Virus record (IMG/VR): IMGVR_UViG_3300042484_001031
Span: 1 to 64,000 of that record
DNA from: a virus
Length of the DNA stretch: 64,000 nucleotides
Direction: 5' to 3' (one strand)
Shown here: in pieces, positions 12,560-19,873 of the stretch
Numbering within the stretch: position 1 is the stretch's first letter
Layout of the letters: every line of letters starts with the position of its first letter
Made by a program: the position numbers and the translations under genes
The notes under the pieces: generated by a model
What the model saw: only the letters and a program-made list of their open reading frames with translations
What the model was told of the DNA's origin: nothing
Databases searched by the model: none

Positions 12560-13180
12560 ATGCATATATTAAATTCGCACAGTGACATATGTTATCCTAT
12601 TACACTGACTACAAACCTTAATAATTTAAATGAGTCAATATCAACACTATTTATTAGATTGGGTATTAGCAAAGAATTATTCTTTAAAGATTTAGAGAAA
12701 GCTTTGATAATTACACTAAATCTGTCTCATTTACCAACTTTGCAAGGAGCTGATAGGTGGAAAAAACATGCAGGAAATCACCCATCGGTTAAAGCTGAAT
12801 CAGTTTCTGAGATTGATTTTACACAGTTTCTTACTGAGATGGATGATCTTTATATTAAAAAAGTAATAGATGATATATTCACATACCATGAACTTAAATT
12901 TGGAAAGAAATTTCAAGGTAGGTGTCAATTGATTGCTAGTCGAGCACCTCAATGTTATAAAATACATAGAGATTTACATACTACCCATAGATATCATATA
13001 CCGTTAGAAACTGATGAAAGATTTTTATGGTTATTTGAAGATGATAATAAGGATATTACATTACTTCATATGCCAGCTGACGGTAGAATATGGTATCTAA
13101 ATCCAGTAACTGCTAAACATACAGTGATTCACGTAGGCTCATCAATTCGTTTTCATATTCTATTAACTAGCAGTGTTTAG
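12560..13180 (+). CDS. Aspartyl/asparaginyl beta-hydroxylase-like 2OG oxygenase, 206 aa
   Basis: Motifs: CYKIHRDLHTTHRYHIPLET with H136 and D138, LLHMPADGRIWYLNP, distal H187 (AKHTVIH) and R197 (IRFHIL). The RYHIPL strand and MPADG turn closely match the aspartyl/asparaginyl hydroxylase core of the 5943-6530 protein. All catalytic residues are present. The start follows a GATAAATA box by five bases, suggesting a leaderless late transcript. It converges with the desaturase gene 11 bases downstream. Confidence 0.8.
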   Translation: MHILNSHSDICYPITLTTNLNNLNESISTLFIRLGISKELFFKDLEKALIITLNLSHLPTLQGADRWKKHAGNHPSVKAESVSEIDFTQFLTEMDDLYIKKVIDDIFTYHELKFGKKFQGRCQLIASRAPQCYKIHRDLHTTHRYHIPLETDERFLWLFEDDNKDITLLHMPADGRIWYLNPVTAKHTVIHVGSSIRFHILLTSSV

Positions 13181-13191
13181 TAGCAACTAAG

Positions 13192-13980
13192 TTATTTTAA
13201 GAAAGGTAGAAAAATTCTGCAAGGATCAAATTCCCACCATTTGCCACTAATATTAGTTCCGAAGTCATATGACTTAGGGTCATGATGATGATTATTATGC
13301 CAACCTTGTCCCCATCCTAAATAGCCTAAAACAAAATTATTCTGACTCATATCGGTGGTGTCAAAATTTCGATATCCAATTATAGATTTCCAATGTCCAA
13401 ACAAATTAGTAAGATTGTCTTGAACCAGTGTAATTGCAATGGGTAGACATAATAATGACAAACTCAATTTCCAATTGATCAATGCAACCAATATTGGTAT
13501 TCCCCATAATATTTTAAATTGATTATTATGAAACCAAATGTGATTCTCTTTACGTAACAGATTGGCTGCATATCGCATGTTTATAGGATTAGCTTCAGTA
13601 ATCTTAGTTGTCCACGTGAATACTGAATGAATTTTGCCGTGTATTGGACTATGCAAATCTTTAGGAGTGTCACTGTATCTATGATGATACCCTCTATGAA
13701 TTGCTACCCAAGAAATACTTGATCCTTCACCACTAAGTATTCCAAAAAACAATATAAGATTTTCTTTCCATTTTGGAAGATTTGGATGAGTGTTGTGTGA
13801 AAAAATTCTATGGAATCCTACTGCTACTCCTAGACCGGCAATACATACCCAGCCCAAGAATGTAAACCAAAGATACCATAATGGTATAGCACTATTAATA
13901 AACAATATAATAGTAAATATACCTAATGTTATAAATGGTATAAAGCTGAACCAGGAATATCTAGAAATATTTTTGAACAT
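13192..13980 (-). CDS. Membrane fatty-acid desaturase, 262 aa
   Basis: Three histidine boxes of the acyl-lipid/acyl-CoA delta-9 desaturase family are present: HRIFSH (57-62), HRGYHH (95-100) and HNNHH (228-232). They bind a di-iron centre that introduces a double bond into fatty acyl chains using O2. Hydrophobic segments near 11-35, 38-55, 72-84 and 155-190 fit a four-helix membrane protein. Length is typical. Cyanophages are known to carry related lipid desaturases, but no photosynthesis gene is seen here. The second ATG (13980) is chosen because it lies four bases after a TATAAATA box; the first, 13983, is one base after it. Confidence 0.92.
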   Translation of the reverse strand: MFKNISRYSWFSFIPFITLGIFTIILFINSAIPLWYLWFTFLGWVCIAGLGVAVGFHRIFSHNTHPNLPKWKENLILFFGILSGEGSSISWVAIHRGYHHRYSDTPKDLHSPIHGKIHSVFTWTTKITEANPINMRYAANLLRKENHIWFHNNQFKILWGIPILVALINWKLSLSLLCLPIAITLVQDNLTNLFGHWKSIIGYRNFDTTDMSQNNFVLGYLGWGQGWHNNHHHDPKSYDFGTNISGKWWEFDPCRIFLPFLK

Positions 13981-13984
13981 CATG

Positions 13985-13992
13985 TATTTATA
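13985..13992 (-). promoter_or_regulatory. T4-type late promoter motif TATAAATA
   Basis: A perfect minus-strand box followed by CATG and the ATG at 13980. It lies within the last codons of the upstream GNAT-like gene. Confidence 0.55.
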
Positions 13993-14584
13993 ATCTTCCT
14001 GCGTTTGACCAATTAGTGCGATATGCGTTTTTTAAAAATGTGCAACGAACTACAGTATCAATTGGTATCAAAGTACGATTATATAATATTTGCCAATGTA
14101 AATTATACTTGCATTGATGTTTTAAAGGTATCATATACTCATCGAAATAATCATATCTTTCATTAGCCCATTCACTGAAGGTAAATCTTCTTAATAACTT
14201 TGCATGTTTAGCAGACCATAATGTATAAAACTTTAATCTACCTCGTTCTTCATTGTGCTTGATTGCAGTATCTAGTAATAATTGTGCTACTTTTTTATCC
14301 CCTGAGTTTTTTATGTGTGTTCCGTACCAACTAGCATCATCTGTTGATTCATAGAATCCTATCAAACCCTGAACTATACCTCCGTCATCTATAGCACCAT
14401 AGGCATGATAATTATTCAAATCTGACAAATATGTGTCGCTGAATGCAGTATGATAATATTCTACATAGTCTTGGTCAGTAGCAACAAAATAATTACTGTG
14501 AACCATGGAGCCCATATATTTTTTCTTTTCAAAAAGTCTACGTACACCTAATATATTAGATGAATCTAATTTAACAATTTTCAT
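13988..14584 (-). CDS. GNAT-like acyltransferase, 198 aa
   Basis: The order of elements suggests a GCN5-type N-acetyltransferase: an N-terminal strand MKIVKLD, a central YGAIDDGGIVQGLIGFYES beta-hairpin (about residues 82-100), a helix with KKVAQLLLDTAIKH where acetyl-CoA would bind, and LKFYTLWSAKHAKLLRRF. The Q/RxxGxG/A acetyl-CoA loop is not clear, so this is a fold-level call. It could instead be a non-catalytic relative. It is translationally coupled to the PP-loop gene upstream (ATGA overlap), so both probably act in one pathway. Confidence 0.5.
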   Translation of the reverse strand: MKIVKLDSSNILGVRRLFEKKKYMGSMVHSNYFVATDQDYVEYYHTAFSDTYLSDLNNYHAYGAIDDGGIVQGLIGFYESTDDASWYGTHIKNSGDKKVAQLLLDTAIKHNEERGRLKFYTLWSAKHAKLLRRFTFSEWANERYDYFDEYMIPLKHQCKYNLHWQILYNRTLIPIDTVVRCTFLKNAYRTNWSNAGRL

Positions 14585-15498
14585 TCATTACCTTTTAACA
14601 TATTAATAACTTTATTAAATTCTATTCCATCAACATTTGATTCTAATCTCATTATTTGTTCATATGTTAGCTGTCTATACGCTTCAAAATTAAAACCCAA
14701 TAATTTTTCAAATCCATGTGTCTTTTTACGAACTCTAATTTCAGGTACTAGCTTTTTTAATATAGTATTTTTGCTACTTACTGATGATAGTTTATAATTA
14801 TATTTGGTAGATACTAAATTAACAATATCAGGATCTTCTAAATAATAGAGTAACAATTCAGGAGTATAACTAAAATATTCATTAACCAATGGTATACCAA
14901 ATTTTAAACTAAAACGCATTGCACTAGCATCTTCATTCTCACGTATACAGTAAAACCAAGTACTTGGATCAGTATTGATATTTCTTTTTAAAAATACTTC
15001 CCCACCCATTACTGCCGGCATTCCTATTTTTTTAATAGAATGATATACCATTAAATATGTAATCTGTGTACATTGCAATTCTCTACCAAACTCACTAGCC
15101 TCACCGCTGTATAGAAAATCTTTTACATCAAAATCTATGATGTTCAACTCTAAATCTAATTCTGTAGCTAAATCAATTGCTTCATTCACATCAAAAATAT
15201 TATAGTCATCTTTAAATTTAATGACAAAACATTTGGGTTTTATACCAATATCTACAAAGTTTCTAGCAACAATTTCGCTATCTGTTCCGCCACTGAGAAA
15301 CAATGCAATATCCGATTTGTAGTCTTGGTAAATCAAATCAGCCGTTCTATGTAATTCTTGCTTATAATTACTTTTTTTATAATGATCCTTATCAATTGAT
15401 CCCAAAAAAATCTTGTAACGCTGTATTGGTGAGGTTCTGTATCCAAACTCTACCCCATCAATTGAATATTTTAAATGATTTTGATGAGTAAAATACAT
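14581..15498 (-). CDS. Second asparagine-synthetase-like PP-loop protein, 305 aa
   Basis: SGGTDS (residues 69-74, in IALFLSGGTDSEIVAR) is the ATP pyrophosphatase loop of the asparagine synthetase C-terminal domain. The region FVIKFKDDYN and later FEKLLGFNFEAYRQL fit the same fold. As with the protein at 7650-8789 there is no glutaminase domain. The two are strongly diverged, so they probably act on different substrates or steps. Such domains form amide bonds in lasso-peptide, beta-lactam and other natural-product pathways. The stop overlaps the GNAT-like gene start by four bases. Confidence 0.7.
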   Translation of the reverse strand: MYFTHQNHLKYSIDGVEFGYRTSPIQRYKIFLGSIDKDHYKKSNYKQELHRTADLIYQDYKSDIALFLSGGTDSEIVARNFVDIGIKPKCFVIKFKDDYNIFDVNEAIDLATELDLELNIIDFDVKDFLYSGEASEFGRELQCTQITYLMVYHSIKKIGMPAVMGGEVFLKRNINTDPSTWFYCIRENEDASAMRFSLKFGIPLVNEYFSYTPELLLYYLEDPDIVNLVSTKYNYKLSSVSSKNTILKKLVPEIRVRKKTHGFEKLLGFNFEAYRQLTYEQIMRLESNVDGIEFNKVINMLKGNE

Positions 15499-15519
15499 AG
15501 TATGTTATTTAGCAGTGAA

Positions 15520-16110
15520 TTAGTCTGAGTATATTTTAACAACATCTTCAAAGTTTGGATTACCTGCAAATCTAATACTCATTAAGTATCTATAGTTTTT
15601 GTTTAACTTATTATCTATTCTATGCCAAACATCTGTATTAACTATAGATGGTGTTTCAATCAAACATCGGTGTGCCGGTGTGTACACACCGGCTGGTGTG
15701 TCTTCTATTCTATATGATGAATGATTTTTTTCAATTGTTGTTAATCTTACATTAGTGTATCCGGAAACAACTTTAAATTCATCAAATATATTTTCAAACC
15801 AATCCATAAATCCCTCATCACAATTAAGTAATGGTATATTTAATGCAGCTTTTCTATCAATGCCATCACGATGAACCATGCCGGTTGATTCCGGGGTAAT
15901 AGCAAATATTTGAAATACTACCGGTTTTATTTTTAAACCAGCAAGCATCCAATCGGGAAAGTTATTTAGTTGTCTGTATATGATAGTATGACCGTCGCCG
16001 GTTTTTTCAGATAATATTTTTGCCCGATCATTATTAATAAATTGATTACCATATTCTTTTAATCTAAGAAAAAAGTCATTCCATTCTAAATGTGTTACTA
16101 CATTATTCAT
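15520..16110 (-). CDS. 2OG-Fe(II) oxygenase-fold protein, 196 aa
   Basis: H80-x-D82 in MVHRDGIDRKAALNI, distal H163 in VNTDVWHRIDN and R174 (NYRYLMSIRF) form a complete active site. The pattern H-x-DGID-x3-ALNI and the VNTxVxH segment closely follow the plus-strand gene at 11086-11673, so they look like diverged duplicates placed on opposite strands. The gene is followed at once by the PP-loop gene and is itself coupled to the upstream AspH-like gene by an ATGA overlap. Confidence 0.75.
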   Translation of the reverse strand: MNNVVTHLEWNDFFLRLKEYGNQFINNDRAKILSEKTGDGHTIIYRQLNNFPDWMLAGLKIKPVVFQIFAITPESTGMVHRDGIDRKAALNIPLLNCDEGFMDWFENIFDEFKVVSGYTNVRLTTIEKNHSSYRIEDTPAGVYTPAHRCLIETPSIVNTDVWHRIDNKLNKNYRYLMSIRFAGNPNFEDVVKIYSD

Positions 16111-16706
16111 TTTTTAATATCCAATATAGAAACTATACGAGGTTGTTCTACATTCATTTCTTCATAATCAACCCCGTGACTTAAATTACCATCATCAAAC
16201 ATAAAAGAATTATCCATTCCTTCTTCCCATTTCTTTTTATCTCCCTCAATGTTAAATGTAAATCCGGGATTTGTTTGAAAACATATATGGGCTCGCCAAG
16301 CATGATTACTAACTCCATAATGATATGATAAGTTTGCTTTGGGATATGCAATATTAAAGAAACATTGTTCCAGTGTGTCATCAAACGTGTTTATAAAATC
16401 CTGCCATCTTATCAATTTGTTATACACTTCAGGATATCTATTTTTAAATGGGTATCTATATAAACCATGTGTATCTGTCCATCTTGTTAATCTTAATTCA
16501 TTTACATCTAATAAAGTTTTAGTAAGCTTAAATGCAACAACATCAATTCTACCATCATATAATAATTCTCCGGTGTTTCGTATGTATTTAGGTTTATCTG
16601 CCTTATTCATAGGCATCACGTGTTCAATAAATTCTGATTTTAACTCATCGTAATGAGTTGTATAATAATCAGCTATTTTTCCAATAAAAGGTAAAAAATG
16701 TGTCAT
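16107..16706 (-). CDS. AspH-like beta-hydroxylase with HxG motif, 199 aa
   Basis: The core reads FNIAYPKANLSYHYGVSNH with H129-x-G131, then RAHICFQT, MFDDGNLSHGVDY with H177, and R190. Mammalian aspartyl/asparaginyl beta-hydroxylase (AspH) also has Gly instead of the Asp ligand and binds iron with two histidines, so this is a known active layout and not decay. It is the only member of the island with this feature. The likely reaction is beta-hydroxylation of Asp or Asn residues. It leads a minus-strand run coupled by ATGA overlap to the next oxygenase. Confidence 0.75.
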   Translation of the reverse strand: MTHFLPFIGKIADYYTTHYDELKSEFIEHVMPMNKADKPKYIRNTGELLYDGRIDVVAFKLTKTLLDVNELRLTRWTDTHGLYRYPFKNRYPEVYNKLIRWQDFINTFDDTLEQCFFNIAYPKANLSYHYGVSNHAWRAHICFQTNPGFTFNIEGDKKKWEEGMDNSFMFDDGNLSHGVDYEEMNVEQPRIVSILDIKK

Positions 16707-16738
16707 TATTATTTCAATAAAAATTAATCTCTAGGGTG

Positions 16739-17332
16739 CTATATCTCATCTTTATACCTGATCATCTTATTTAATATATCAAACTTAGTACCAAATCCAT
16801 ATGTAATAAGATATCTAGGTATATCTAGTTTACCCTCGACTGCATGAATTTGATTAGTATTTAATAAGTACCCAAACCCTTCTTCAACTATATAGGAACT
16901 ATGATTATTTTCAAAGTTTTCATAAACACCGTCATTACTTATTTTAGTGATTGCTGTAGAACTATTTTTAATCCCTATATTAATACATGAGTATCTCCCG
17001 GCTTCATCTCTATGAGGTATAATATTACCTAAGGTACGTATTAAATGAACTCTTTCTATAGTAGGTGGAGAATTATTTGGGAGAACAGTGGTCAATACTT
17101 CTATCACTTTGTTAACCATTTGAGATAATATCGGGTGCTTAAATGTATGCCGAGTAAATGCAATTGATCCTATTATAGATCCTTCATTTCTATATTCCAT
17201 CCAGCACGGGTAGTCGGGTATTACAAAATCTCCACCATATTTATGAATAACAGTTTCTAGTTTTTCTGCTTCATCAACATATATTTGAAAATCGTTTGGA
17301 TTAATTAATTTACCTAGAGGTATAATGTTCAT
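16739..17332 (-). CDS. 2OG-Fe(II) oxygenase-fold protein, 197 aa
   Basis: H107-x-D109 in GNIIPHRDEAGRYSCINIGI, then EEGFGYLLNTNQIHAVEG with H163, and R173 (IPRYLITYGFG). These are the metal and 2-oxoglutarate ligands of the small phage oxygenases. The N-terminal 90 residues are not similar to the other members by eye. The start overlaps the stop of the upstream GNAT-like gene (ATGA), so the pair is co-translated. Confidence 0.75.
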   Translation of the reverse strand: MNIIPLGKLINPNDFQIYVDEAEKLETVIHKYGGDFVIPDYPCWMEYRNEGSIIGSIAFTRHTFKHPILSQMVNKVIEVLTTVLPNNSPPTIERVHLIRTLGNIIPHRDEAGRYSCINIGIKNSSTAITKISNDGVYENFENNHSSYIVEEGFGYLLNTNQIHAVEGKLDIPRYLITYGFGTKFDILNKMIRYKDEI

Positions 17333-17868
17333 TTTTGATACTCTGCCACGTATTGTTCTGTATAGTAGATTGTTTTCTTTCCAATTGGTTTAAAATTTCG
17401 ATATATGTCAGGCCAATCATTAAATAATCCACCTGCTTTACCTTGTTCCACTCTAACAAACCATTCGTAAATCTTTTTATTGTATTCATTACATGTAAAC
17501 CATATATGTTTGTAATCTTTTACTTCTGCTAAGGCTAATGGTAGAATATTATTAGCTATATGATAGTTCATTCTAAACTTGGGTATAGTATACATACGTG
17601 TTAACATTAATGCAATATTATTGTCTAAATCATATTCATTCCATCCTGCACTAGCAATATAATTACCATCTTCCTCTATAATATAGTATTTACCCTGCCC
17701 TAATTTATATCTTCCGGACTTTAATGTATTAAACAAATTACCCGGAGTACTTTCATAATCCGGGTGATAGTTAGTAACATAACTTTCTTTATCAATGTGT
17801 GATAAACCTTGTTTTAATAAAGTTATTACACGTTGATTATTTAGGCCATGTATTTCATGCACGATCAT
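17329..17868 (-). CDS. GNAT-like N-acyltransferase, 179 aa
   Basis: The strand pattern KYYIIEEDGNYIASAGWNEYD followed by IALMLTRMYTIPKFR and a helix NNILPLALAEVKDYKHIWFTCNE matches the central GNAT sheet and the acetyl-CoA helix. A clear R/QxxGxG/A loop is missing. It starts directly after the rubredoxin stop (TAA-ATG) and is coupled to the next oxygenase, so it connects the iron-redox genes with the oxygenase island. Possible role: acylation of the same substrate that the oxygenases modify. Confidence 0.5.
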   Translation of the reverse strand: MIVHEIHGLNNQRVITLLKQGLSHIDKESYVTNYHPDYESTPGNLFNTLKSGRYKLGQGKYYIIEEDGNYIASAGWNEYDLDNNIALMLTRMYTIPKFRMNYHIANNILPLALAEVKDYKHIWFTCNEYNKKIYEWFVRVEQGKAGGLFNDWPDIYRNFKPIGKKTIYYTEQYVAEYQK

Positions 17869-17997
17869 TTATAATGTTTCGTAGTCTACTTTAAAACCAC
17901 CGCACTCTGGACAAGGAAAATCTTCTGGTAGATCATCCCATTTACCTTCTGTTTCTTCATCGTGAACATGTCCACAAATTACACATACATGATCCAT
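17869..17997 (-). CDS. Compact rubredoxin, 42 aa
   Basis: Two CxxC pairs of a rubredoxin iron site are present: CVICG (residues 5-9) and CPECG (29-33), with WDDLPEDFPCP between, the usual rubredoxin spacing element. Rubredoxins carry one electron through an Fe(Cys)4 centre. At 42 residues it is about ten shorter than typical because the loop after the first knuckle is trimmed. Its ATG shares one base with the rubrerythrin stop (TAATG), and rubredoxin is the natural electron donor of rubrerythrin, so the pair is a functional unit. Overlooked easily because of its size. Confidence 0.9.
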   Translation of the reverse strand: MDHVCVICGHVHDEETEGKWDDLPEDFPCPECGGFKVDYETL

Positions 17998-18461
17998 TAT
18001 TCTGCTCCCTTTGTTAATTCATCTAATTTAGCTTGATATGCTTCAGCATGGCGCTTCTCTACTTTAGCAAGAGCCGCAAAACGTTTTTCAGCTTTCTTTA
18101 GTATTTCTTGGAACTCACTAGCATGACGCTGTGATTCTTCAATCTGATGTTGTGCTTCTTTGGCTGCACCTAGATTACCTTCAAATTCAGCAATCTCACG
18201 GAACTCTGGGTACATAATCTGATACTCATAAGTCTCACCCTCAATAGCCATCTCTAAACATTGTTTAGTATCTGGTTTCTTAATAAGTAATTCTAAATGA
18301 CCCCATGCATGTAATAATTCTTGGTCTGCTGTATGCTCAAAATGTTTTGCAATATCTTCATGCCCCTCAGCACGTGCAATTTTTGCAAAATATTTATATT
18401 TTACATGTGCCTGGCTTTCACCGGCTAGTGCCCCTTGTAGGCTAGTTATAGTTTCTGACAT
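17997..18461 (-). CDS. Rubrerythrin, 154 aa
   Basis: A ferritin-like four-helix di-iron protein. The iron ligands are seen in GESQAHVKY, EHTADQELLHAWGHL, EGETYEY and EESQRHASEF. The C-terminal KVEKRHAEAYQ segment carries no CxxC rubredoxin domain; that part is supplied as a separate protein by the next gene. Rubrerythrin reduces hydrogen peroxide to water. The start is supported by AGGAG eight bases upstream. Peroxide removal would protect iron enzymes encoded alongside. Confidence 0.95.
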   Translation of the reverse strand: MSETITSLQGALAGESQAHVKYKYFAKIARAEGHEDIAKHFEHTADQELLHAWGHLELLIKKPDTKQCLEMAIEGETYEYQIMYPEFREIAEFEGNLGAAKEAQHQIEESQRHASEFQEILKKAEKRFAALAKVEKRHAEAYQAKLDELTKGAE

Positions 18462-18482
18462 AGTTTCTCCTTTGTGTGTATA

Positions 18483-18785
18483 TCATTCATCAGATGGTAT
18501 TAAACCATTACTGTGTTTATCTGTTGTTTTTTCAACATCCTGAAACAAACGTTTCTCTTGTGCTGTTAATGTATCTTTATGTGATCTGCGTGGGTTACCG
18601 CATAAGGGACATTGTGGGTTACCACAATCCATAACATGATGTTTAGCTAACCGATGTGGTTCTTTTATTACTTTATCTTTGTTAGATAATCCGTGTGCTT
18701 TTGCTATCTTAACTTGTTTCTTAACTGCTAGTTCGTCACGATGACGGCGTTGTGAGTTTAAAAATTTTGCTAATTCATTGGCCAT
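18483..18785 (-). CDS. Conserved phage protein with a Cys-rich motif, 100 aa
   Basis: A basic N-terminus (SQRRHRDELAVKKQ) precedes DCGNPQCPLCGNPRR, whose three closely spaced Cys (CxxxxCxxC) could bind zinc or an Fe-S cluster. The remainder is charged and probably disordered. Similar small proteins occur in other large aquatic T4-like phages, but no function is known. The start lies within the 3' end of iscU (11-nt overlap), linking the two in one message. Confidence 0.6.
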   Translation of the reverse strand: MANELAKFLNSQRRHRDELAVKKQVKIAKAHGLSNKDKVIKEPHRLAKHHVMDCGNPQCPLCGNPRRSHKDTLTAQEKRLFQDVEKTTDKHSNGLIPSDE

Positions 18786-19164
18786 TATATCTCTTTCTAT
18801 AATCTTCTACTGCGGCTTTGATGGCGTCTTCGGCGAGGATACTGCAGTGGATTTTGACTGGGGGGAGGCTGAGTTCGTCGGCAATATGGGAGTTTTTAAT
18901 GGATGTTGCTTCATCCAATGTTTTACCCTTGACCCAGTCTGTGACAAGACTTGAAGAAGCAATTGCCGACCCACACCCATATGTTTTAAATTTGGCATCT
19001 GTTATAATTCCTGTTTCTTTATTTACTTTAATTTGTAATTTCATTACATCACCGCATGCAGGTGCGCCAACCATACCAGTACCAATACCAGTATCACTCT
19101 TATCAAAAGATCCGACATTCCTGGGATTTTCATAGTGGTCAATAACTTGTGCGCTATAAGCCAT
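18775..19164 (-). CDS. IscU-type Fe-S cluster scaffold protein, 129 aa
   Basis: The three cluster-binding cysteines are present: C37 in GAPACGDVM (with D39), C64 in TYGCGSAIASSS and C107 in KIHCSILAEDA. The LPPVK motif (100-104), recognised by the chaperone HscA, is intact. IscU receives sulfur from IscS and iron, builds 2Fe-2S/4Fe-4S clusters and passes them on. Length is typical. Base composition changes sharply: the 3' half (about 18800-18970) is much richer in GC than its surroundings, suggesting recent gain from a host. No iscS or hscA is in the window, so it would plug into the host machinery. Confidence 0.95.
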   Translation of the reverse strand: MAYSAQVIDHYENPRNVGSFDKSDTGIGTGMVGAPACGDVMKLQIKVNKETGIITDAKFKTYGCGSAIASSSLVTDWVKGKTLDEATSIKNSHIADELSLPPVKIHCSILAEDAIKAAVEDYRKRYNGQ

Positions 19165-19167
19165 ATA

Positions 19168-19284
19168 TTAATCCTTTTTGAACATAGTCAAAATCTTTGC
19201 TTGTATATTCTTTGCAAACTGAGGCTGCGGGAAATTCCAACCAATAAATGCACCTAGTGCTAACCAAAATAACGTTTCTAACAT
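19168..19284 (-). CDS. Small membrane protein, 38 aa
   Basis: The frame encodes MLETLFWLALGAFIGWNFPQ and then a basic tail ending in MFKKD. One membrane helix is followed by a short cytoplasmic part. GGAGA stands seven bases before the ATG, a strong ribosome binding site, and supports a real gene despite the size. Very similar tiny proteins are common in T4-like phages of aquatic bacteria. It lies between iscU and two small unknown genes in the same direction. Confidence 0.75.
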   Translation of the reverse strand: MLETLFWLALGAFIGWNFPQPQFAKNIQAKILTMFKKD

Positions 19285-19312
19285 AATATATTCTCCTTGT
19301 ATGTTATTGTAT

Positions 19313-19873
19313 TTAGTCGTTAGGATCATCTATTACAATCCAACCTAATTTTAACAAATCTTCTCGTATTTCAACTGTTACAACACTTTCTGGAACAAAC
19401 TTCTTACATTGTATGTAATATTCTTGTTGTTCTTTAGTTAATGCTTGATATTCATCATCATCTAGTATCTTAGTATCTCTGATACCAGAGCAATACCAAT
19501 CAATGTAGTCACCCTTCTCTTGCATATCAGCAACAATACCACCAGCATGTCTCCAACTACAACTCCACTTTTTCTCAGTTAGTATGGGCCATACATCATT
19601 TTTAGTAAAATCATTGTTACACATGGAAGCATAAAGATGTTGAGCATAAACATCATCAGCCTTAGTTTTATCAATTATCCATTGAGTACTACGTAAGTCA
19701 TACTCCATGTTGTCTTTTTGCCACTCAGGATCTACTATGTTGGCTTCATCTTGTTCTTTGGCTGTTTTCCACATGTTAATGTAAGTTTCAGGAAGTTCTT
19801 TACCATCTTCTTCTGCACGTTTCTTTGCACCTTCAAGTTGGAATGTATGACGGTTTGGACTACTACTTATCAT
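19313..19873 (-). CDS. Hypothetical phage protein, 186 aa
   Basis: An acidic, Trp-rich, soluble protein with no recognised domain. Notable stretches are WPILTEKKWSCSWRHAGGIVADM and GDYIDWYCSGI, which look like a compact folded core, followed by a charged end with EYQALTKEQQEYY. Its start overlaps the stop of the DUF2452-like gene upstream, so the two are co-translated. No signal peptide or membrane segment. Confidence 0.6.
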   Translation of the reverse strand: MISSSPNRHTFQLEGAKKRAEEDGKELPETYINMWKTAKEQDEANIVDPEWQKDNMEYDLRSTQWIIDKTKADDVYAQHLYASMCNNDFTKNDVWPILTEKKWSCSWRHAGGIVADMQEKGDYIDWYCSGIRDTKILDDDEYQALTKEQQEYYIQCKKFVPESVVTVEIREDLLKLGWIVIDDPND

